Of a stretch of DNA of 64,000 nt, positions 57,390-64,000 are shown piece by piece. The stretch comes from Craterostigma plantagineum (taxonomy: Eukaryota > Streptophyta > Magnoliopsida > Lamiales > Linderniaceae). Position numbers and translations under genes: made by a program. The first letter of the stretch is position 1. Every line of letters begins with the position of its first letter. The notes below the pieces were generated by a model, which was given only the letters and a program-made list of their open reading frames with translations, was not told the origin of the DNA and did no database searches. The stretch is from positions 8,556,001-8,620,000 of the forward strand of contig JAPQWV010000001.1 of NCBI GenBank assembly GCA_027422505.1. Reading direction: 5' to 3'.

Positions 57390-58301
57390 TTAGGACAGGT
57401 AAAGGGCCTGGGAGAGTCCTAACATACGATTCGCTCGATCTCTATAAAGGCGAATACCCAAGATGTAGGTAGCTTCTCCCAAGTCTTTCATGGAGAATTC
57501 GGTTGAAAGCCATGCTTTCACCATCGAGAGCATTCCAATATCATTTCCTATTAAAAGGATGTCGTCCACGTACAATACAAGGAAAGATATTTTGCTCCCA
57601 CTGCTTTTCTTATAGACGCAAGGTTCGTCTTCGTTCTTTAAGAATTCGTGGCCCTTGACCACTTCATCGAACCGAAGATTCCAGCTTCTGGAGGCTTGTT
57701 TCAGTCCATAAATGGACTTGTTCAGTTTGCACACCTTATGAGCATCTCCTTGTGATATAAAACCCTTGGGCTGCTCCATATATATTTCCTCCTTGAGGTA
57801 TCCATTTAGGAACGCAGTTTTCACATCCATCTGCCGGATCTCATAGTCAAAGTGTGCGGCTATTGCAATCAATGTTCGAAGGGACTTTCATCATAGCGAC
57901 AGACAAAAAGGTCTCCTCATAGTCAACGCCCTCTTTTTGCTGTACCCTTTTGCCACAAGCCTCGCTTTGTATGTGTCAATCAATCCGTCAGATCCAATCT
58001 TTCCCTTGTAGATCCATTTACACCCAATGGGTCTAAAACCATCTTGGAGGTCTACTAGAGTCCAGAATTGGTTTTCGTGCATAAAATCCATTTCGGCTTG
58101 CATAGCAATAAGCCATATCTCCAAATCTTTAACCCTGATTGCTTGCTCATAGGTAGTGGGATCGTCTCCGACATTCCCTTCCATCGCAGCAACCTCGTGC
58201 TCGATGTGGACCATCCCGTATCTCTCAGGCTGGCGAGATACTCTACCCAACCTGTGCAACTCAGGTTGCATCTCGGACTGCTCTACGGTGTCATCCGACA
58301 C
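57390..58301 (-). pseudogene. pol: Copia reverse transcriptase
   Basis: Two frames. 57891-58301 holds the linker and N-terminal fingers ([32 protein letters not shown]), then shifts. 57390-57872 continues with QMDVKTAFLNGYLKEEIYME, LNKSIYGLKQASRSWNLRF and the catalytic FLVLYVDDILLIGND. The catalytic residues survive but the domain is split by a frameshift near 57880-57920. Confidence 0.9.
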
Positions 58302-58339
58302 TGGAGTCTGTGAAAGCGCTTCTGACGACTCTCCAAGAG

Positions 58340-59313
58340 TTACTTCGCGACACGCTCCACCCTCTCGAACGAACTTTCTTCGAGAAAGTGAGCTTGAACG
58401 GCTACAACGATCCCCTGATCATCATGGAAGTAAAACTGGTGTCCTATGGAATCCTCAGGATACCCGACAGAACGTCCTTTCACAGCCTTCGATTCCAGTT
58501 TAAATGTCTTGAGCTTTTTCACGAATGCGGGGCAACCCCAAATTCTAATGTGATTCAAGCTCGGTTTTCGTCCTATCCATATCTAATATGTTATACGATC
58601 GACAGAATTTGTAGGACATCTATTCAGAATGTGTGCCGCTGTCAACAGGGCATGACCTCACAACGATATGGGCAGGTCTGTATAGCTTAACATAGATCGA
58701 ACCTTATCCAACAGAGTTCCATTTCTGCGTTCGGACACACCATTCAACTGCAGTGTTCCGGGCGGTGTCATCTGTGAAATGATCCCGTTCTCTTTAAAAA
58801 CTCGTCAAACTCGAGGCTCATGTACTCGTCGCCTCGATCTGATCAAACAGCTTTACTGCTCTTTCTAGTCTGATTTTCCACCAAAGCCTTGTACTCTTTG
58901 AACCATTCAAAAGTATCAGACTTGTACTTCATGAGATACACCTTGCCGAAGCGAGAGTGATCATTAGTGAAGGTAACGAAATAATGGAAGTTATAGGTGG
59001 CCGCTACCCCGAACGGTCCGCAAACATCCGTGTGGATCAAACCGAGACGTTCTGCGGCTCTTGTGAAAGTCCCTGTGAAGGGCGACTTGGTCATCTTTCC
59101 AAGGATACAAGATTCGCAAGTGGGATAGGGATCAGACCCAAACGGCTTTATAATGCCTAGTTTCTCCAACTCGAGAATCTTCTGTTCTCCAGCATGACCG
59201 AGTCGAAGATGCCACGGCTGTCTCGAGTTCGACTCCAATTTTTGTTTGTTGGTGATTGTATTCACAGTTCTTGTTTTATCTTCGACATTTAGATAATACA
59301 ATCCATTCAGCAA
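58340..59313 (-). pseudogene. pol: Copia integrase
   Basis: 58843-59313 contains the gag-pre-integrase region and zinc finger (WHLRLGH, CESCILGKM), then IHTDVCGPFGVAATYNFHYF with the first Asp, through WFKEYKALVENQT. The catalytic core after that (58560-58842) is broken by stops. 58340-58558 resumes with NHIRIWGCPAFVKKLKTFKL and GYPEDSIGHQFYF, the C-terminal part. Confidence 0.85.
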
Positions 59314-59388
59314 ACTTGCACTTCCGACGTAATTATTTCCAAAATAAATATTGCATCTATTATTACTAAAACAGAACTCGTAACCGTT

Positions 59389-60261
59389 TCAGCTCAAAAC
59401 GGGAATAGAAACAATATTCTTAAGCCCCTTGGGCAAAACTAAACAATCGGAAAGCAGTAAACTATGTCTAGTAGATAAAATGAGAGTTCTTGATCCAATG
59501 TGGGTCGCCGGTACACTATGTCCGCTTCCTACGTTGATCATGATCTCTCGGTCCGCTAGCTTCCGACTTCGATCCAGACTCTGGTTCGAAACACAGATGT
59601 GAGCACTAGCTCCCGAGTCTAAGATCCACGAAGCGGAATACACCGTCATAGAACAATTAGTATCTAAAACGTAAAGTTCTTTACCTGAGGCGGCTAGCTT
59701 TGGGCAATCGCACTTCCAATGGCCAAGCTCATTGCAGTGAAGGAATTTGTCCATCGGCTTGGCGCATTTGAACACGTTCTTCTTGGCCTTGCCTTTCGAA
59801 ATTCGTCCTTTGGGCTTTGTGGGCTTGTCCGACTTTTTCTTTCTACTTGACCCTCGAGTCTTAGCATTCGCGACAAGAACAACTTCCTTTCCTTTCACCT
59901 TCTTCGTCAGAGTTTGTGCCGCCGACAACTGGTTCATCAACCCAGTCAATGTCATCTCGGCCTTGTTCAGATTAAAGTTCACAATGAACGATTTGAAGGA
60001 AGGTGGGAGCGACTGAAGTATGAGATTGTTCTGGAGCTCGTTATCCATGATAAAGTCCAGTGCCTCGAGTCTTTTGATCCAATCAATCATCTTGAGCACA
60101 TGCTCTCCGACGTCACTACCCTCGGCCATTTTGCAATGGAATAATTGCTCCGTCAGGGAATAGCGAGCACTCCTGGAATGTTCGCTAAAAATCTCCTTCA
60201 AATGAAGCAAAATGGAGCCCACTTCCATTTCCGAGTGAGTGCGCTGCAAATCATTGCTCAT
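59389..60261 (-). pseudogene. gag: Copia Gag C-terminal part and protease
   Basis: 290 codons: capsid-like QRTHSEMEVGSILLHLKEIF and LPPSFKSFIVNFNLNKAEMT, a Lys-rich stretch, then the zinc-knuckle-like FLHCNELGHWKCDC, where the first CCHC cysteine is Phe. The protease motif WILDSGASAHICV follows about 45 residues later in the same frame. Start and stop are imposed by stop codons. The missing first Cys is shared with the copia element at 31921. Confidence 0.85.
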
Positions 60262-60288
60262 GGAAAGAAGTATGTAGCCCTTGACCTT

Positions 60289-60558
60289 TCACTCGTCTAT
60301 CTGCCACTTGGCATACGCATCCCAGTCTTCGTCACTCGCATCAGCCCCTGGGACTTGCGGTACGTCGTAATCGAGGACATAAGTTAATGACTTCATACCT
60401 AGGACTATCCTCAGGTTACGGAGCGAGTCCACGTAGTTTGGTACCACCAAACAGTTTCTCTCAAGCAGCGTAGTAATAATGTTCGTCGTCGCAGTAAATA
60501 GAAAGAAACGTAAAGCTGCAGAAAATAAAGATCTAATTAGGTTTATCTTATCATTCAA
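60289..60558 (-). pseudogene. gag: Copia Gag N-terminal part
   Basis: VPNYVDSLRNLRIVLGMKSL matches the copia Gag start (usually NYxxWxxNxRIVL), preceded by leader-like sequence and followed by DAYAKWQIDE. A stop near 60288 separates it from the remainder, which resumes KVKGYILLSMSNDL in the same frame. Confidence 0.75.
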
Positions 60559-61624
60559 AGCACAAACAAGGACTTTTCGTCCGCTTGACTACCACTATTT
60601 TTCTCGAAAACACTATCCTCTCAGGAAGAGTTTCGGAAACATCGTTGAAAGTTTCATAGTGGAGTTGATGTCTTCGACTCGACTAGACTCGCATCAGCCT
60701 TTAACACAATATTTGGCTCATCTAATCTTATCGAAGTCACGTCAAACGTGAACTTATCCAATAAGAGTTTCAACTATTTTTATCTCAGTCATTGACCCTC
60801 ACGGCTACCCCTGTTTGTTGGGTATAACTGCCTAAGTGAGACCTATCAACTTATGCTCAAATCGCACAGAATGTGCCACCCCTTGCTTCCATACGCTTCG
60901 TGGGGGGCAGAGTGGTATGACGAGCGGCATCCAAGACGCACTTGAGACGCTAACACTAGGGCGGGATATACGACGCCAACTTACTCGGATAAAATTGCCA
61001 AACTCCCCAACGCTAGACATCTCGAGCGTGATAGAAGACAGGAATCTAATTCCTTTACCCACTTAGTAATTATCAAACAGGAGAATAAACCATCTCGCAT
61101 AAGAGCACGTAGAACATGCATATCATTTCAAAAATCAACACGCACGAAGGTAACCCTAGGAAAATAAACTACAAGGCAACACAAGCGGGTTATTTCTAGT
61201 CTATCTCTATTACATGCGTCTCCAAAAGAGCTCGGGTCGTTGCACGGGTCTTGAAGTCATCAAACGTCCCTCGTCACTTGAACGGCCTCAAAGTCACCGA
61301 ACGTCCACAACCTTGTCACCGCCGGGGGTTGCCTTCCATCAAATGGGCCCTCGTGTTCGTATTTAAGCAAATCTCATAAAACGGTAAATTACAACACGGG
61401 GGGATCATAAGTCCCGAACAACCCGTATAAAACAAATACAACCCGGGGGACCTAACCCTTAACAAATGACCAGGACACCAAATTCCTAAACCTGCAAGTG
61501 CACCTTAAATCACATTCATAATGAGCACGTTGACAATTACATGATTTAAAAAAAAAACAAAAATTGGGCCTTAAACGGGCCAAGCACATTAAAAGGCCCA
61601 TTAAGGCTTTGAGCGTGAAGCCCT
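60559..61624 (-). mobile_element. Copia 5' leader
   Basis: Non-coding sequence upstream of gag, partly alignable with 32530-33430 (for example AAACACTATCCTCTCAGG against AAACCCTTTCTTCCGTTAGG). The 5' LTR and primer binding site are not reached because another copia element begins at 61625. Short open frames are not genes. Confidence 0.6.
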
Positions 61625-61972
61625 TGTAGAATATCAATTTTAATTGTGCTTTGATTTATTAGCTGTCTTCGTACTTAGGGGCTTTATTTGTATTAGTCAT
61701 TAGACTAGGACTAGTTTGATATTATACCAAGTTTGTTTGGTATAAATAGTTGTACAAACATTGAAGCTTAATACAGAAAATTAGAGAATCAATCCGAAAG
61801 GCTGCCGAATTCAATTTTAGAGAGAAACTCAGAAATTGTTCTCTCACTAAAGGAATTCTCTCTCGTGTTCTTCATTGAAGGTTTTCGATCGAACTTCAAA
61901 TTCATTAATTATAATCGATTTCCTCAGAGTTCATGCCTAGGATTGATTGAGTTGACAAACGGGGACCGAACA
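61625..61972 (+). repeat. 5' LTR of a copia element at the window end
   Basis: TGTAGAATATCAATTTTAAT to GACCGAACA, 348 bp, followed by a primer binding site. A TATA box TATAAATAG lies at 61741-61749, about 120 bp inside, with the leader starting thereafter. The 5 bp before it is GCCCT; the partner lies outside the window. Confidence 0.85.
61741..61749 (+). promoter_or_regulatory. TATA box of the copia LTR
   Basis: TATAAATAG in the middle of the short LTR, correctly placed for U3/R transcription. Confidence 0.75.
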
Positions 61973-61974
61973 AT

Positions 61975-61986
61975 TGGTATCAGAGC
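61975..61986 (+). other. Primer binding site
   Basis: TGGTATCAGAGC two bases after the LTR. Confidence 0.95.
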
Positions 61987-63174
61987 AGATTCATTCTATT
62001 TTGAAACGAAAATTGTTAGAATTTGATCGAAATTTTATTCTGTCACTGTTCCATCGAGGAACTGTTTTGGCGCGAAGTTGAATTTCGATCAAACAGTCTT
62101 AATTCTGTGCTTATTTGATCTGATTTTAATGTTTCTGTGCTCACATAAGTAGTATTAATCAATTAGGATTAGATCGGTAGCAATCAGAATCATGATTTGA
62201 GTCGAATTTTGGATTCTGTGAGATTACTGTTCGTGCGAAAATGGTATGAACGTGTTTTGATTATCTTCAAATTGATTATCATTTGCTTCAAAACATGTTT
62301 AATCTTCTGTTCGTGAGTACTCGGTAGCTTATTTCGAGCATATACCTGTAGTTTCATCGATTAATTTCCCGTATTTGCTTGAACCTGTGTTAAAATCATA
62401 TTATGTGCTTAAACTGTGAATTTCAATTTTTCTCGCTAAGTTTTCGATTGAAATTAATTTCTCGATCGAAAATCTCTGTGCGAGAAATTTTACTCAATTA
62501 GAATACTGATTAGTTACTGAAGTCGCTGCTGTCAAGAACGTGTTTAAAAGAATTTTACGAGCGTTAATATTTTGACGAGAATTGACTATTTTGACCCCCG
62601 GGCAAATTTTTTTTTTCTCTCGAAAATTTAGTCGGTCAGATGTATTTGATTCTCGTTCATAAAATTTTTCGATCAAAACCAATTAGATTTGACTCAGCGA
62701 GAAACTCCTTAGGGTACTGTTCTTCAACGACCAAAATCAATTAAAGAAATTTTACGCTCAAAAAAACTAGTCAATCTTTCGAGTCAATCTTTGATAAAAT
62801 CTACTTTGTGGATTCTGGTCAACAAATATTTTTCGACGCTTAAAATTTTTCGATCGCAAAACTTCTCTCAATAATTTTACGATTGATTTCATTGTTTACA
62901 TAACCTTTCAGCGTAAAATTACGTTCAAGTCGAAATAATTTACGCTCGAAAATTTTTGAACAGTATCTGACGCGCGAAAACAGTACCATCTTTTCAAATC
63001 GAAGAAATTATTTTCGATCAAACTTTAAAGATTGAATCGAAATTAGTTCTCAATCAGTTTTGAATCAAACGCTACAAACGAATTTACTACTTGTGAAGGA
63101 CACTAAATCATTCAAATCCATCAAAACAACAAACGAAGATCCTTCGTCAACAAAAAAAAGGGAAAAGAAGAAGG
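61987..63174 (+). mobile_element. Copia untranslated leader
   Basis: About 1.2 kb, AT-rich, with recurring TTTTCGATC, AATTTTACG and CGAAAATTT words, and no gene. It carries many upstream ATGs and stops. Confidence 0.7.
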
Positions 63175-64000
63175 ATGGATGCATACTCACTAGGAAACGA
63201 CAACCATCCGCCAATCTTGCAACGCGGTGAATATACAGTATGGAGAAGCCGCTTCCCAAACTTCATAGCTCTGAAAGATCAGCCGAAAATTTATTACAGT
63301 CACTTGAAGAGGGACCTGCAAAGTTCTGGGTCAACGTAGCCGGTGATAACACGGTTACTCCTTCAATTCCCGCTACTAGGCCACTAAACGAACCTAGAGA
63401 ATACACCATTGAGGAAAGGGCCCGTGCTAAGGCAGATCTGATAGCCATGAACACACTCATGCAAGGCATCCCCAACGACATCTATAGACAGATAGACAGC
63501 CTCCCAACGGCTAAGGGAATGTGGGATGAGTTGCATAGGATGATGCAAAGGACGGAAGTAGGCTTCAAGGCCAAAAAGGCGATTATTCTCACTGCTTATG
63601 ACTCCTTCAAAGCTAAGCCGGAGGAGAGCCTCTATGATGCATACCAAAGATACCTCACTCTTCTCAACGAGACGAGGAAGATAGAAACCTCGAAAACAAA
63701 CATGGAAACAAATATCAAATTTCTATACTCTCTGTCCTCGGACTGGAAAAAGATATCCACTCAAGTTAGCCAAAACAAAGATCTGGAGGAGTTGGATATC
63801 CATGCAGTATTTGACAATCTCGCCCAACACGAGGAAGATGTTTGCGAGACTCAGAGAGAGCAGAAGGGCAAGCAGGTTGACGACACCATTGCTCTAGTCT
63901 CAGAGAAGCGTGGAACAAAGCCTCGCAAAGAGAAGATCGTTAGGCCTCCCCCATCATCCGAGTCAGAAAATGATTCCGAATCATACGTCGAGCCAAGCAT
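63175..64000 (+). pseudogene. gag: Copia Gag, one frameshift, runs off the window
   Basis: The ATG at 63175 begins MDAYSLGNDNHPPILQRGEY, a copia Gag start. The frame slips near 63266-63273: beyond it a different frame reads LLQSLEEGPAKFWVNVAGD, EYTIEERARAKADLIAMNTL, AKGMWDELHRMMQRTEVGF and LYSLSSDWKKISTQVSQN without a stop to the window end. The residues follow the UBN2-type copia Gag order. The zinc knuckle is expected just beyond the window. A sequencing error is an alternative to a real frameshift, since the remainder is clean. Confidence 0.85.

Overview
This window is nuclear DNA of a flowering plant, most likely a dicot. It is AT-rich and contains no intact host gene that I can recognise. 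Almost every base I can assign belongs to LTR retrotransposons (Ty1/copia and Ty3/gypsy), their solo LTRs and fragments, or small inverted-repeat DNA transposons. A short fragment of plastid 16S rRNA and a possible broken PPR-type gene start are the only non-transposon relics.

Layout. 1-4891: a minus-strand gypsy-type LTR (called family A here), split by a plus-strand solo LTR of the same family (808-3501, 5-bp target duplication). 5008-5122: plastid 16S fragment. 5640-11183: four non-autonomous DNA elements, one carrying a 101-bp tandem array. 11769-14453: a 2.7-kb copia deletion derivative with two LTRs, a decayed gag and a perfect target duplication. 15615-16648: two more small DNA elements. 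16976-18868: 3' end of a gypsy element with a 73-bp repeat in its LTR. 18869-22844: plus-strand SIRE-like copia element cut off in integrase. 22970-24356: a gypsy protease fragment joined to a truncated family A LTR. 24357-37624: a minus-strand Tekay/Del-type chromovirus, split in its reverse transcriptase by a copia element (26892-36459) that itself holds a solo LTR and a hAT-type MITE. 37625-37994: fragment of a second gypsy LTR family (B). 37995-48999: a young SIRE-like copia element, minus strand, with intact gag, pol and a third ORF. 49092-51760: family A solo LTR, minus strand. 51761-54865: family B LTR, plus strand. 55132-61624: a decayed Tnt1-94-like copia element. 61625-64000: the 5' end of another copia element running out of the window.

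The SIRE-like element is the only one with complete coding capacity: nucleocapsid with two zinc knuckles, protease, integrase, reverse transcriptase and RNase H with their catalytic residues, plus a lysine/serine/proline-rich third protein. Its two LTRs are nearly identical by eye, so it inserted recently, yet it has no target duplication and its outer 5' LTR edge is missing.

The most unusual signal is in the family A and B LTRs. Both carry, at the same relative place, a donor-like CAG|GTARGT and an acceptor-like TTGTAG|G. These bound a 635-1043-bp segment whose ends are inverted repeats that can pair. The arm sequence differs between families but pairing is kept. Inside lie ACGTG-rich blocks, tandem hairpin units and a conserved stem just before the acceptor. 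I read this as a candidate structured intron or folded RNA domain within the LTR; that function is inference.
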